In this document: one piece after another, positions 1-6,706 of the stretch
Numbering within the stretch: the stretch's first letter is position 1
How the letters are laid out: each line of letters starts with the position of its first letter
NCBI GenBank assembly: GCA_946481495.1
Contig: CAMLNW010000026.1
Location: forward strand, 1-16,855
DNA from: an uncultured Actinomycetes bacterium
GTDB taxonomy: Bacteria; Actinomycetota; Thermoleophilia; Solirubrobacterales; Thermoleophilaceae
Length of the DNA stretch: 16,855 nucleotides
Direction of reading: 5' to 3'
Notes under the pieces: generated by a model
Seen by the model: only the letters and a program-made list of their open reading frames with translations
What the model was told of the DNA's origin: nothing
Database searches by the model: none
Position numbers and translations under genes: made by a program

Positions 1-567
1 CCACCAGGTCGCGTAGGTCGAGAACTTGAAGCCCTTGCGGTAGTCGAACTTCTCGGCCGCGCGGACCAGGCCAAGCGTTCCCTCCTGGATCAGGTCGAGG
101 AACGGCAGGCCCTGGTTGCGGTAGTTCTTGGCGATCGAGACGACGAGGCGGAGGTTCGACTCGACCATCTTCTGCTTCGCGTCGAGGTCGCCGCGCTCGA
201 TCCGCTTGGCGAGGTCGACCTCCTCCTGAGCGGTCAGCAGGCGGACCTTGCCGATGTCCTTGAGGAACAGCTGGAGGCTGTCCGTCGTCATGTCCGGCTT
301 GAGGTCGATCGTCGCCTTCTTGCGACGGCCGCGCTTGTCGGGCGCGCGCTCGACCTGCTGGGCAGCTGCCAGAGCGGGGTCGATCTCCTCGACCAGCTCG
401 ATCTCCGACTTCTCGATGAAGCCGTGGAGGTCCTCGATGTCACCCTCGTCGAGGTCGACCTCCGCCAGCGCGGTGGCCACCTCGGCATACGTCAGGACGC
501 CGATCTGCCGCCCCTTCGTGAGCAGCAGCTTTACCTCTTCGAGCTCTTGCAGTTCCCCTACCGACAT
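1..567 (-). CDS. rpoD: Primary sigma factor, N-terminal part (runs off left edge)
   Basis: Translating the minus strand from the ATG at 565-567 gives 189 residues that remain open at the window edge. Residues 1-60 form an acidic helical region like sigma region 1.1. A basic linker (DKRGRRKKA, about 77-85) follows. Residues 94-189 match sigma-70 regions 1.2 to 2.4, with [57 protein letters not shown] and [11 protein letters not shown], the last being the promoter-melting and -10 recognition segment. This is the hallmark of the housekeeping sigma factor (RpoD/SigA/HrdB), which directs RNA polymerase to most promoters. An AAGGG lies 12 bases before the ATG, a rather long spacing, and a clear promoter lies at 632-659. 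Regions 3 and 4 are outside the window, so a group 2 paralogue cannot be fully excluded, but the presence of region 1.1 favours the primary factor. Confidence 0.93.
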   Translation of the reverse strand, partial: MSVGELQELEEVKLLLTKGRQIGVLTYAEVATALAEVDLDEGDIEDLHGFIEKSEIELVEEIDPALAAAQQVERAPDKRGRRKKATIDLKPDMTTDSLQLFLKDIGKVRLLTAQEEVDLAKRIERGDLDAKQKMVESNLRLVVSIAKNYRNQGLPFLDLIQEGTLGLVRAAEKFDYRKGFKFSTYATWW

Positions 568-631
568 GCAGTATCAACACCCTTGTGGTGGGCCCCAGGG
601 CGTGCCGGGGCCATTCAAACAGACGCTCGCA

Positions 632-659
632 AGCATAGCGGCGCTTTGAGCACAGTCAA
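632..659 (-). promoter_or_regulatory. Sigma-70 type promoter of rpoD
   Basis: On the minus strand a TTGACT (-35, 654-659) and a TATGCT (-10, 632-637) are separated by 16 bases, close to the consensus. Transcription would begin near 625, giving a leader of roughly 58 bases before the rpoD ATG at 567. This is the best -35/-10 pair in the window. It suggests that rpoD is transcribed independently of the GGDEF gene upstream, whose stop codon is at 702. Confidence 0.6.
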
Positions 660-701
660 ATCGCCGGCGAGGCCAGCTACTACTCCGCCAGGCTGGTGCG
701 G

Positions 702-1703
702 TTACTTCGTCTTCTCGACTTTGATCAGCTCGGGGCTCTCAGGGTCCCCGAGCGCGACCTTGAGGCCGCCCGCCTTGGCGCGATACATCGCCTGGTCGGC
801 CATCTCGAGCAGGGCGTCGGTGTCGTCACCGTGCTCCGGACAGGAGACGACGCCGATCGAGATGCCGATCGGCGAATCGCTGCCGGTCTCGGCGTCGACC
901 GCCTCGACGATGCGCTGAGCGAGCGGCTCGGCGGCCGTGGCGTTCTGGTTGGTCGCGAGCACGCAGAACTCATCGCCGCCGATCCGTGCGGCCGTGTCGG
1001 TCGTACGCAGCGTGCGGCGCATCGCCGTGGCCACCTGGACCAGCGCGCGATCGCCTGCTTGATGGCCCTTCGAGTCGTTGACCCGCTTGAGGCCGTCGAC
1101 GTCGAGGATCAGCAGCGCGAACGGCGTCTCATAGCGCTTGTAGATGCCGAGCGCCTGACGCAGCTGATCTTGGAGATAGCGCCGGTTCGAGAGGCCGGTC
1201 AACGGATCGCTGTTGGCCAGCGACTCGAGCTCGTTGACCTGCCGCTCGACGAGACCCTCGACGGCGACCGACTGCAGGACGCCGATCGCCTCGGCGAGCC
1301 GCAGCGCCAGGTCGGCGTAGCCCTCGAGCTCGAGGCCCTCGGGATCCTTGGCGAGGCTGCCGAGGATTGCCACCTGGATCGCCGTCAGGTCGCGCAGCAA
1401 CTCCGCGGCGACGTTGTCGCGTGCGCCGCGCAGGTCGGCGATCCGCGTCGCACGCTCGCGGGCGCCGGGGGGAAGCAGCTCGGGATCGCGCCCCGACTCG
1501 GAGGTGAGCGTCAGCACGTCGCCGATCAGCTCTGGCAGCTCGTCGGCCAGCCGATCGGTCGGCAGGCCCTTGATCTCGTCGAGCGACGCGCGCTCGATCA
1601 GCCGTACCAGCCAGGCCTTGGCCAGCTCGTCGCGCTCGCGGTCCAGCCGCGCGAGCGGTCCACGGAGTGGGGATGTGCGGCGGAGATCGTTGTGGTCGGG
1701 CAC
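702..1703 (-). CDS. Diguanylate cyclase (GGDEF domain) with helical N-terminal region
   Basis: The 333-aa product carries a complete GGDEF domain at its C-terminus, which makes cyclic di-GMP from two GTP. Visible features are DPLTGLSNRRYL at the start of the domain, LLILDVDGLKRVND, the intact GGDEF signature at residues 242-246, and an RTTD inhibitory I-site (RxxD) exactly five residues before it, so product inhibition is expected. ISIGVV and ADQAMYRAKAGG close the domain. The first 165 or so residues are predicted helical; I see no transmembrane segment and recognise no PAS or GAF domain, so the input signal is unknown. The GTG start at 1703 is chosen because GAAGGAAG lies 7 bases upstream; the reading frame stays open to 1850, but that would overlap the divergent gene. 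It precedes rpoD on the same strand with a 134-base gap. Confidence 0.9.
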   Translation of the reverse strand: MPDHNDLRRTSPLRGPLARLDRERDELAKAWLVRLIERASLDEIKGLPTDRLADELPELIGDVLTLTSESGRDPELLPPGARERATRIADLRGARDNVAAELLRDLTAIQVAILGSLAKDPEGLELEGYADLALRLAEAIGVLQSVAVEGLVERQVNELESLANSDPLTGLSNRRYLQDQLRQALGIYKRYETPFALLILDVDGLKRVNDSKGHQAGDRALVQVATAMRRTLRTTDTAARIGGDEFCVLATNQNATAAEPLAQRIVEAVDAETGSDSPIGISIGVVSCPEHGDDTDALLEMADQAMYRAKAGGLKVALGDPESPELIKVEKTK

Positions 1704-1710
1704 GGAACAG

Positions 1711-1718
1711 CTTCCTTC
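1711..1718 (-). promoter_or_regulatory. Ribosome binding site deciding the GGDEF gene start
   Basis: GAAGGAAG on the minus strand ends 7 bases before the GTG at 1703. It is one of the few clear Shine-Dalgarno sequences here and supports the GTG over the longer ATG frame that begins at 1850. Confidence 0.6.
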
Positions 1719-1799
1719 GAAAAGGCCTGCAGCCACTGTAAGCCCAAGTTCGGCGGAAATGCCTCTCGCGAGGCGACTTTGCGCAGCTTTGACGCCGAG

Positions 1800-1805
1800 T
1801 ATCTT
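1800..1805 (+). promoter_or_regulatory. Candidate -10 box (TATCTT) of the 229-aa protein gene
   Basis: TATCTT ends 9 bases before the ATG at 1815. No convincing -35 is seen. The spacing fits a leaderless or nearly leaderless transcript, as at several other genes in this window. The run GGGGGCGGC between box and start could alternatively act as a poor ribosome binding site. Confidence 0.35.
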
Positions 1806-1814
1806 GGGGGCGGC

Positions 1815-2504
1815 ATGAGGCGACGCGACCCGAGGCGGCTGATCCGCCACCGCCGTCAGGCGCGCGCGCGGGTGACGATCGTGCGCGAGCAGCAGGCGCC
1901 GGCGACACCCGACGGCAGCGTCACTAGCCGGCAGGTGGCCGACGTCACGCTGCCGCGCGCGGAGCTCAACCGGATCTGGAGCCCGGCCTACCTGGAGCGC
2001 CTAGCGAGCACCTACTGGCGCTTCCTGACGCGCGTCTCGCTCGGCTTGCTGCGAGTGCTCTACTCGGACGACGCGCGCGAGATCGTTCTGCTGACGCGAC
2101 CGTTCGTGCTGCTGCGCTTCCACGTCCCGGAATACGAGGCCGATGGCGATCGCGGCGCAGTCACCTGGCGGATCGACCGTGGGCTACTGGTTGCCCCGGC
2201 CGGGCGCAGCCGCGGTTACCTGCGGATCTCCGTCGAGCGCCCACCGGCGGCCGAGCGCGGCGACGAGGAGATCACCGGTCGCGTCACCTCAGAGGTCGCG
2301 AACTTCTATCCGACGATCGCCGGCTGGGGCTGGTTCGCGCGGATCGGCCGCCACCTCTACGGCTTCACGCAACTGAAGATCCACGTGATCGTCACGCACG
2401 GCTTCCTACGCAGCCTGGCGCGGCTCGACCTCGCCGAGAGCAAGGTCGGCGCGCTGGCGCAGCCGATCGACGATCATCAGTCGACGCGTGAGCCCATGAG
2501 CTGA
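1815..2504 (+). CDS. Conserved-looking hypothetical protein, 229 aa
   Basis: I do not recognise this family. The product has a very basic N-terminus (MRRRDPRRLIRHRRQARARV), then a polar stretch. Residues 47-105 are hydrophobic and aromatic (WSPAYLERLASTYWRFLTR, then IVLLTRPFVLLRFHVPEYE). After these comes a beta-rich region with GAVTWRIDRGLLVAPAGRSR and YLRISVE (about 114-141), a segment VANFYPTIAGWGWFARIGRH (161-180), and an amphipathic end. No classical signal peptide or catalytic motif is evident. Base composition and residue pattern look like a real gene, and the opposite frames do not give a recognisable protein. The ATG at 1815 is preferred because the frame further upstream runs into the divergent GGDEF gene. 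Its 3' end overlaps the 3' end of glpX by 28 bases on the opposite strand. A membrane-associated or lipid-binding barrel is possible but is only a guess. Confidence 0.7.
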   Translation: MRRRDPRRLIRHRRQARARVTIVREQQAPATPDGSVTSRQVADVTLPRAELNRIWSPAYLERLASTYWRFLTRVSLGLLRVLYSDDAREIVLLTRPFVLLRFHVPEYEADGDRGAVTWRIDRGLLVAPAGRSRGYLRISVERPPAAERGDEEITGRVTSEVANFYPTIAGWGWFARIGRHLYGFTQLKIHVIVTHGFLRSLARLDLAESKVGALAQPIDDHQSTREPMS

Positions 2505-3478
2505 CGCAGCTTCGGGCGGTCGTGCGTCGCGCTGATGCGGCGCACGGTCCCGGAGCGGGAGCGCATGACCAGCGACTCGGTGGTCGCGCCCGCGGCCGTG
2601 AAGCGAACGCCCTGAAGCATGTCGCCGTCGGTCACGCCGGTGGCCGAGAAGAAGACGTCGTCGCCGGCGACCAGCCGGTCGGTGTCGAGCACCTCGGAGA
2701 GGTCGTAGCCGGCGTCGATCGCGGCTTGGCGCTCGCTGTCATCGCGCGGCCAGAGGCGGCCGACGATCTTGCCGCCGATGCACTTGATCGCCGCGGCGGA
2801 CAGGACGCCCTCGGGCGTACCGCCGATTCCCCAGAGCAGATCGACCGGCGATCCCTCGATGACCGCGGTCAGCGCCGCCGAGACGTCGCCGTGCGGGATG
2901 AAGCGGATGCGGGCGCCAGCCTCGCGGATCTCGCGCACGGCCTCCTCGTGGCGCGACCGGTCGAGCATGATCACCATCACGTCGCCGATCGGCGTGCCCT
3001 TCTCCTTGGCGATCGCCGCGAGCGTCTCGCCGAGCGGGCGGTCGAGGTCGAGCAGGTGCGCGAGCTCGCGCGAGGTCGCCATCTTCTCCATGTAGACGCA
3101 CGGCCCCGGGTCGAACATCGTGCCGCGCTCGGCGAGCGCGATCACCGCGAGTGAACTCGGCAGGCCCATCGCGCAGAGCTCGGTGCCCTCGAGCGGGTCG
3201 ACGGCGATGTCGACCTCGGGCGGGGAGCCGTCGCCGACCTCCTCGCCGTTGTAGAGCATCGGCGCCTCGTCCTTCTCGCCCTCGCCGATCACGACGGTGC
3301 CGTCCATCCGGACGGTGTCGAGCAGTAGCCGCATCGCGTCGACCGCAGCGCCGTCGGCCTTCTCCTTCTGACCACGACCGGTCCAACGCGACGCCGCGAT
3401 CGCGGCGTACTCGGTTGTGCGCACCAGCTCGAGCGCGAGGTTTCGGTCCGGCTTCGGCGTTGGAGAGGAGTTGCTCAT
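2477..3478 (-). CDS. glpX: Fructose-1,6-bisphosphatase class II
   Basis: This 333-aa protein matches GlpX, the metal-dependent phosphatase that hydrolyses fructose 1,6-bisphosphate to fructose 6-phosphate and is usually the only FBPase in actinobacteria, where it is needed for gluconeogenesis. Family motifs are all present: TEYAAIAASRWTGRGQKEKA (22-41), ADGAAVDAMR (41-50), IGEGEKDEAPML (64-75), and the metal and phosphate site VDPLEGT (93-99). Later come DRSRHEEAVREIREAGARI and LLWGIGGTPEGVLSAAAIKC. The length is normal for the family. The ATG at 3478 has no Shine-Dalgarno sequence; instead a TAGGGT lies 8 bases upstream, suggesting a leaderless message. It is divergent from egtB across a 99-base region holding an inverted repeat, and it converges on the 229-aa gene with a 28-base overlap. 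Confidence 0.96.
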   Translation of the reverse strand: MSNSSPTPKPDRNLALELVRTTEYAAIAASRWTGRGQKEKADGAAVDAMRLLLDTVRMDGTVVIGEGEKDEAPMLYNGEEVGDGSPPEVDIAVDPLEGTELCAMGLPSSLAVIALAERGTMFDPGPCVYMEKMATSRELAHLLDLDRPLGETLAAIAKEKGTPIGDVMVIMLDRSRHEEAVREIREAGARIRFIPHGDVSAALTAVIEGSPVDLLWGIGGTPEGVLSAAAIKCIGGKIVGRLWPRDDSERQAAIDAGYDLSEVLDTDRLVAGDDVFFSATGVTDGDMLQGVRFTAAGATTESLVMRSRSGTVRRISATHDRPKLRQLMGSRVD

Positions 3479-3486
3479 GGCGGCGG

Positions 3487-3492
3487 ACCCTA
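3487..3492 (-). promoter_or_regulatory. Candidate -10 box (TAGGGT) of glpX
   Basis: TAGGGT on the minus strand is separated from the glpX ATG by 8 bases, with no ribosome binding site in between. This matches the leaderless arrangement seen at other genes here. A -35 is not obvious. Confidence 0.4.
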
Positions 3493-3505
3493 CGGAAAAC
3501 TAGTC

Positions 3506-3520
3506 GTGAAGCGGTTTCAC
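3506..3520. promoter_or_regulatory. Inverted repeat between glpX and egtB, operator candidate
   Basis: GTGAAGCGGTTTCAC has 5-base arms GTGAA and TTCAC around a 5-base centre containing CGG. It sits in the divergent promoter region, 28 bases before the glpX start and 58 before the egtB start. Arms of the TGAAACCGNTTCA kind resemble LacI-family operators, but no such regulator is in the window, so the assignment is tentative. Confidence 0.35.
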
Positions 3521-3541
3521 AAGTAACTGATCCACGGCGGC

Positions 3542-3547
3542 TAGGCT
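3542..3547 (+). promoter_or_regulatory. Candidate -10 box (TAGGCT) of egtBD
   Basis: TAGGCT lies 30 bases before the egtB GTG start. A TTCACA at 3516-3521 is 20 bases further up, too far for a good -35. GAGGG at 3561-3565, 12 bases before the GTG, would be the ribosome binding site, so this message would carry a leader. Confidence 0.3.
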
Positions 3548-3577
3548 TGCGTTGCCTCTTCGAGGGATCCCCGGCGC

Positions 3578-4915
3578 GTGGCCTCGACCGACACGAACAC
3601 AAAGCCCCGTGGAGGGGCCGAGCCCGTTCTCCGGGAGGGTTACGCCGAGGCGCTTGCCGAGGCGCGCGAGCGGACGCTGGCGCTTGTCGCGCCTGTCTCT
3701 CAGGACGACCTCGACCGTGTGCACTCGCCGCTGATGTCGCCGCTGGTCTGGGACCTCGGCCACATCGCGGCGTTCGAGGATCTCTGGCTGTGCGTGCGCG
3801 CCGGCGACCTGGAGCCGCTGCGACCGGACCTGATGGCGGTCTACGACGCCAGCGAGACGCCGCGTGCCGAGCGCGGCGACATCCCCTACCTGCGCCGCGA
3901 CGACGCGCTCGAGTACATGGAGGCGGTGCGCCAGCGAGCGCTCACCGTGCTCGCCGGCGCGGACCTCACCCCGGACTCCGACCGGCTCAACGCCAACGGC
4001 TTCGTCTGGGACCTGCTGATCCAGCACGAGCACCAGCACAACGAGACGATGCTGCAGACGCTCCAGCTCGCCGCGCCGGACGTCTTTCACCCGGAGGCAG
4101 TCCACGGCGCCCGACGACCAGCCGCACTGGGCGACCTGCGGGCGCCTGACGACGGCGCGGTTGTGAGCCGACACAAGCAGATGCGCATCGACGGTGGAGC
4201 CGTCGAGATCGGCGACGCAGGCAAGGGCTTCGCCTATGACAACGAGCGTCCGCGACATCGCATCGAGCTCGCGGCTTTCGCGATTGATCCAGCCCCGGTC
4301 ACCAACCGCGAGTACGAAGCCTTCGTGACTGACGGCGGCTATGCGCGGCGCGAACTGTGGACCGCGTCCGGCTGGGCTTGGCGCGAGACCGAGAACGCCG
4401 AACGCCCGCTCTACTGGACGGCGGACGGGCGCGAGCGACGGTTCGACCGCACCGAGACACGCATCGACGACCGACCGGCGATGCACGTCAGCTGCTTCGA
4501 GGCGGAGGCCTACGCCCGCTGGGCCGGTGGGCGGCTACCGACCGAGTTCGAGTGGGAGAAAGCCGCGACGCTGATCGACGGCACCCGCAGCGGCAACCTC
4601 GACCAGCTCGACTTCGGGCCAGGGCCCGCCGGGCCATTCGTGGGCGACTGCTGGGAGTGGACGGCGAGCGAGCTCAGCGGCTACCCAGGATTCCGGGCGT
4701 TCCCGTACCCGGAGTACTCGGAGGTCTTCTTCGACAGTGGGTATCGAGTGTTGCGCGGGGCGTCGTGGGCGACGCGACCGAGCGTCGCGCGCGCGACCTT
4801 CCGCAACTGGGCCCACCCACAGCGGCGCCAGATCTTCTGCGGCTTCCGCTGCGCCTACGACAGCGAGGGGAGGGATGACCGTGGAGATCACGATCGAGCG
4901 CTGCGAGCCCGATGA
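3578..4915 (+). CDS. egtB: Hercynine oxygenase (ergothioneine biosynthesis sulfoxide synthase)
   Basis: This 445-aa protein has the EgtB architecture. An N-terminal DinB-like helical bundle carries the three iron ligands: His62 in WDLGHIAAFE, and His150 and His154 in QHEHQHNETM, the HxxxH pair of the family. A C-terminal formylglycine-generating-enzyme-like (FGE-sulfatase) domain runs from about residue 200, with PVTNREYEAFVTDGG, HVSCFEAEAYARWAGGRLPT, EFEWEKAA, GDCWEWTASEL, VLRGASWATR and FRNWAHPQRRQIFCGFRCA. The tyrosine-rich stretch 369-390 should hold the catalytic tyrosine. EgtB uses O2 to join hercynine to gamma-glutamylcysteine (or cysteine in some homologues) as a sulfoxide. The GTG start follows GAGGG and gives a family-like N-terminus. 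The last 41 bases overlap egtD, so the two are surely co-transcribed. The thiol donor cannot be read from the sequence alone. Confidence 0.95.
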   Translation: MASTDTNTKPRGGAEPVLREGYAEALAEARERTLALVAPVSQDDLDRVHSPLMSPLVWDLGHIAAFEDLWLCVRAGDLEPLRPDLMAVYDASETPRAERGDIPYLRRDDALEYMEAVRQRALTVLAGADLTPDSDRLNANGFVWDLLIQHEHQHNETMLQTLQLAAPDVFHPEAVHGARRPAALGDLRAPDDGAVVSRHKQMRIDGGAVEIGDAGKGFAYDNERPRHRIELAAFAIDPAPVTNREYEAFVTDGGYARRELWTASGWAWRETENAERPLYWTADGRERRFDRTETRIDDRPAMHVSCFEAEAYARWAGGRLPTEFEWEKAATLIDGTRSGNLDQLDFGPGPAGPFVGDCWEWTASELSGYPGFRAFPYPEYSEVFFDSGYRVLRGASWATRPSVARATFRNWAHPQRRQIFCGFRCAYDSEGRDDRGDHDRALRAR

Positions 4916-5855
4916 CGCGCCCCGCTCGCTGGCCGAGGAGGTTCGCGATGGTCTCAGCCGCGAGCTCAAGGAGCTACCGCCGAAGTACTTCTACGACGAG
5001 CGCGGCTCGCAGCTGTTCGACACGATCACGACGCTGCCCGAGTACTACCCGACGCGCTGCGAGCGCGAGATCCTCAACCGCCGCGCGCCGGAGATCGTCG
5101 CCGAGACCGGTGCCGGCGAGCTAGTCGAGCTGGGTTCCGGCACCGCCTCGAAGACCCGCGCCCTGCTCTACGCGATGGCCGGCGCGGGCACGCTGCGCCG
5201 CTATGTGCCGTTCGACGTCGACCCATCGGTCGTCGAAGCGTGCGCCGAGGAGCTGACCGAGCTCTATCCGGGCCTTACGGTGCACGGCCTCGTAGGGGAC
5301 TTCGGTAGCGGCCGCGACCTCGACCGCATCCCCGAGGGCAGCGGCCGGCTGTTCGCCTTCCTCGGCGGGACGATCGGAAACCTCTATCCGGACGAGCGGG
5401 CGGAGTTCCTCGCGCGCGTCGCCGGATTGATGACGAGCGACGACCGGCTGCTGATCGGCACCGACCTGGTCAAGGACCGCGCCGTGCTCGAGGCCGCCTA
5501 CAACGACAGCGCCGGTGTCACCGCCGAGTTCAACCGCAACGTGCTGCGCGTGCTCAACGAGAGCCTCGACGCCGACTTCGACCCGGCGGCATTCGAGCAC
5601 GTTGCCTTCTTCGACGAGGCGAACTCGTGGATCGAGATGCGGCTGCGTGCGAAGGGCGCACAGACGGTGCGGATCGAGGGCGCGGAGCTCGAGATCACGT
5701 TCGAGGACGGCGAGGAGCTGCGCACCGAGATCAGCGCCAAGTTCACCCGCGACGCCGTCGACCGCGAGCTGCGTGCCGCAGGAATGCGACTCGACGACTT
5801 CCACACCGACGACGGTGGCCTGTTCGGTCTCGCAGTCGCATCACTGACTGGCTGA
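4875..5855 (+). CDS. egtD: L-histidine N-alpha-methyltransferase
   Basis: This 326-aa product (family about 320) catalyses the first committed step of ergothioneine synthesis: three S-adenosylmethionine-dependent methylations of histidine to hercynine. It has the EgtD signature [20 protein letters not shown] with [14 protein letters not shown] (34-67), the SAM loop [10 protein letters not shown] (85-94), and the family segment [18 protein letters not shown] (162-179). The C-terminal substrate domain contains [20 protein letters not shown] and ISAKFTRD. The ATG at 4875 is preceded directly by GAGGGGAGGG, a strong ribosome binding site lying inside egtB; the open frame extends upstream but has no better start. 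Overlap with egtB implies translational coupling and matched amounts. The stop codon lies within a repeat cluster in front of the next gene. EgtA, EgtC and EgtE genes are absent from the window. Confidence 0.95.
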   Translation: MTVEITIERCEPDDAPRSLAEEVRDGLSRELKELPPKYFYDERGSQLFDTITTLPEYYPTRCEREILNRRAPEIVAETGAGELVELGSGTASKTRALLYAMAGAGTLRRYVPFDVDPSVVEACAEELTELYPGLTVHGLVGDFGSGRDLDRIPEGSGRLFAFLGGTIGNLYPDERAEFLARVAGLMTSDDRLLIGTDLVKDRAVLEAAYNDSAGVTAEFNRNVLRVLNESLDADFDPAAFEHVAFFDEANSWIEMRLRAKGAQTVRIEGAELEITFEDGEELRTEISAKFTRDAVDRELRAAGMRLDDFHTDDGGLFGLAVASLTG

Positions 5856-5870
5856 CTGGCCAATCAGTCA
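5845..5870. promoter_or_regulatory. Direct and inverted repeat cluster, operator candidate before the SDR gene
   Basis: TGACTGGC is repeated in tandem at 5845-5852 and 5853-5860. The second copy forms a perfect 6-base inverted repeat with CAGTCA at 5865-5870 (TGACTG, six-base spacer GCCAAT, CAGTCA). The palindrome overlaps the egtD stop codon and lies immediately upstream of the candidate -10 box TAGAGT, covering where a -35 would be. Size and position suit a TetR or GntR operator. The half-site differs from the palindrome at 10677-10697, so a different regulator is implied. Confidence 0.45.
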
Positions 5871-5876
5871 CTCCCG

Positions 5877-5882
5877 TAGAGT
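5877..5882 (+). promoter_or_regulatory. Candidate -10 box (TAGAGT) of the SDR gene
   Basis: TAGAGT is followed by GCCGCCCC (8 bases) and then the ATG at 5891; there is no ribosome binding site. The larger string CGTAGAGT recurs at 6663-6670 before the thiolase gene, which supports it as a shared promoter element. Confidence 0.45.
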
Positions 5883-5890
5883 GCCGCCCC

Positions 5891-6658
5891 ATGGACATCC
5901 AGGGAATCGGAGCATTCGTGTCGGGCGGAGCCTCCGGGCTCGGCGAGGCCACCACCCGCGCGCTGGTGCAGCGCGGCGCCCGCGTCGCGATCGCCGACGT
6001 CAATGACGACAAAGCGAGCGCGCTCGCGGCCGAGCTGGGCGATGCGGCGATCGCCGTCCACTGCGACGTCACCTCCGAGGAGGAGACCCAGGCCGCGGTG
6101 ACCACCGCCGTCGACGCGTTCGGCGAGCTGCGCCTCGCGGTCGGCTGCGCCGGCGTCGGCTGGGCCGAGAAGACGGTCTCCAAGCGCGGCGCCCACCAGC
6201 TGCTGCCGTTCGAGACCGTCATCCGCGTCAACCTGATCGGGATGTTCAACGTGCTGCGCCTCACGGCCGCGGCGATGAACGACAACGAGCCCGGCGAGGA
6301 CGGCGAGCGCGGCGCGATCGTGATGACCGCATCAGTCGCCGCCTTCGACGGTCAGATCGGCCAGATCTCCTACTCGGCATCGAAGGCCGGGATCGCCGGC
6401 ATGACGCTGCCTGCCGCGCGCGACCTGTCGGGCCGTGGCATCCGCGTCTGCACGATCGCCCCGGGCCTGTTCGACACGCCGCTACTGGCCGCGCTGCCGG
6501 AGGAGGCGCGCCTCGCGCTCGGCGCCGGCGTGCCGTTCCCACAGCGGCTCGGCTTCCCCGCGGAGTACGCCCAGCTCGCCGTCTCGATCGCCGAGAACCG
6601 GATGCTCAACGGCGAGACGATCCGCCTCGACGGCGCGCTCCGAATGCCGCCGAAGTAG
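5891..6658 (+). CDS. Short-chain dehydrogenase, 3-hydroxyacyl-CoA dehydrogenase type II-like
   Basis: This 255-aa classical SDR has the cofactor loop [15 protein letters not shown] (from residue 11), Asp36 after the second strand (favouring NAD+), the NAG-like motif CAG (86-88), VNLIGMFNV (113-121), and the catalytic Ser148, Tyr161 and Lys165 (SYSASKAGI). Its overall sequence resembles the HSD17B10-type 3-hydroxyacyl-CoA dehydrogenases, which oxidise (S)-3-hydroxyacyl-CoA to 3-ketoacyl-CoA; typical elements are [23 protein letters not shown] and the end [13 protein letters not shown]. The thiolase 48 bases downstream would cleave that product, which supports this role, although an alcohol or steroid dehydrogenase activity is also possible. 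The ATG at 5891 follows a TAGAGT with an 8-base gap, and the frame above it belongs to the egtD 3' end read in another frame. Confidence 0.88.
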   Translation: MDIQGIGAFVSGGASGLGEATTRALVQRGARVAIADVNDDKASALAAELGDAAIAVHCDVTSEEETQAAVTTAVDAFGELRLAVGCAGVGWAEKTVSKRGAHQLLPFETVIRVNLIGMFNVLRLTAAAMNDNEPGEDGERGAIVMTASVAAFDGQIGQISYSASKAGIAGMTLPAARDLSGRGIRVCTIAPGLFDTPLLAALPEEARLALGAGVPFPQRLGFPAEYAQLAVSIAENRMLNGETIRLDGALRMPPK

Positions 6659-6664
6659 TCCTCG

Positions 6665-6670
6665 TAGAGT
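6665..6670 (+). promoter_or_regulatory. Candidate -10 box (TAGAGT) of the thiolase gene
   Basis: The string CGTAGAGT at 6663-6670 repeats the one before the SDR gene. Here the start codon is 36 bases downstream and preceded by AAGGGAGA, so this transcript would carry a normal leader. The thiolase may therefore be made both from the SDR transcript and from its own promoter. Confidence 0.35.
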
Positions 6671-6706
6671 TTCTTTCAAGAACCCACACAAGGGAGACGC
6701 CCCGCA

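Noticed and set aside
696..1814. Long plus-strand open frame extending the 229-aa protein upstream to 602 aa
   Set aside because: This part lies opposite the clearly recognisable GGDEF gene and gives a low-complexity, Arg- and Leu-rich sequence with no domain; the ATG at 1815 just after a TATCTT is the sensible start.
3500..4486. 328-aa minus-strand open frame
   Set aside because: It is antisense to egtB, whose iron ligands and domain motifs are unmistakable. Long antisense frames are expected at this GC content.
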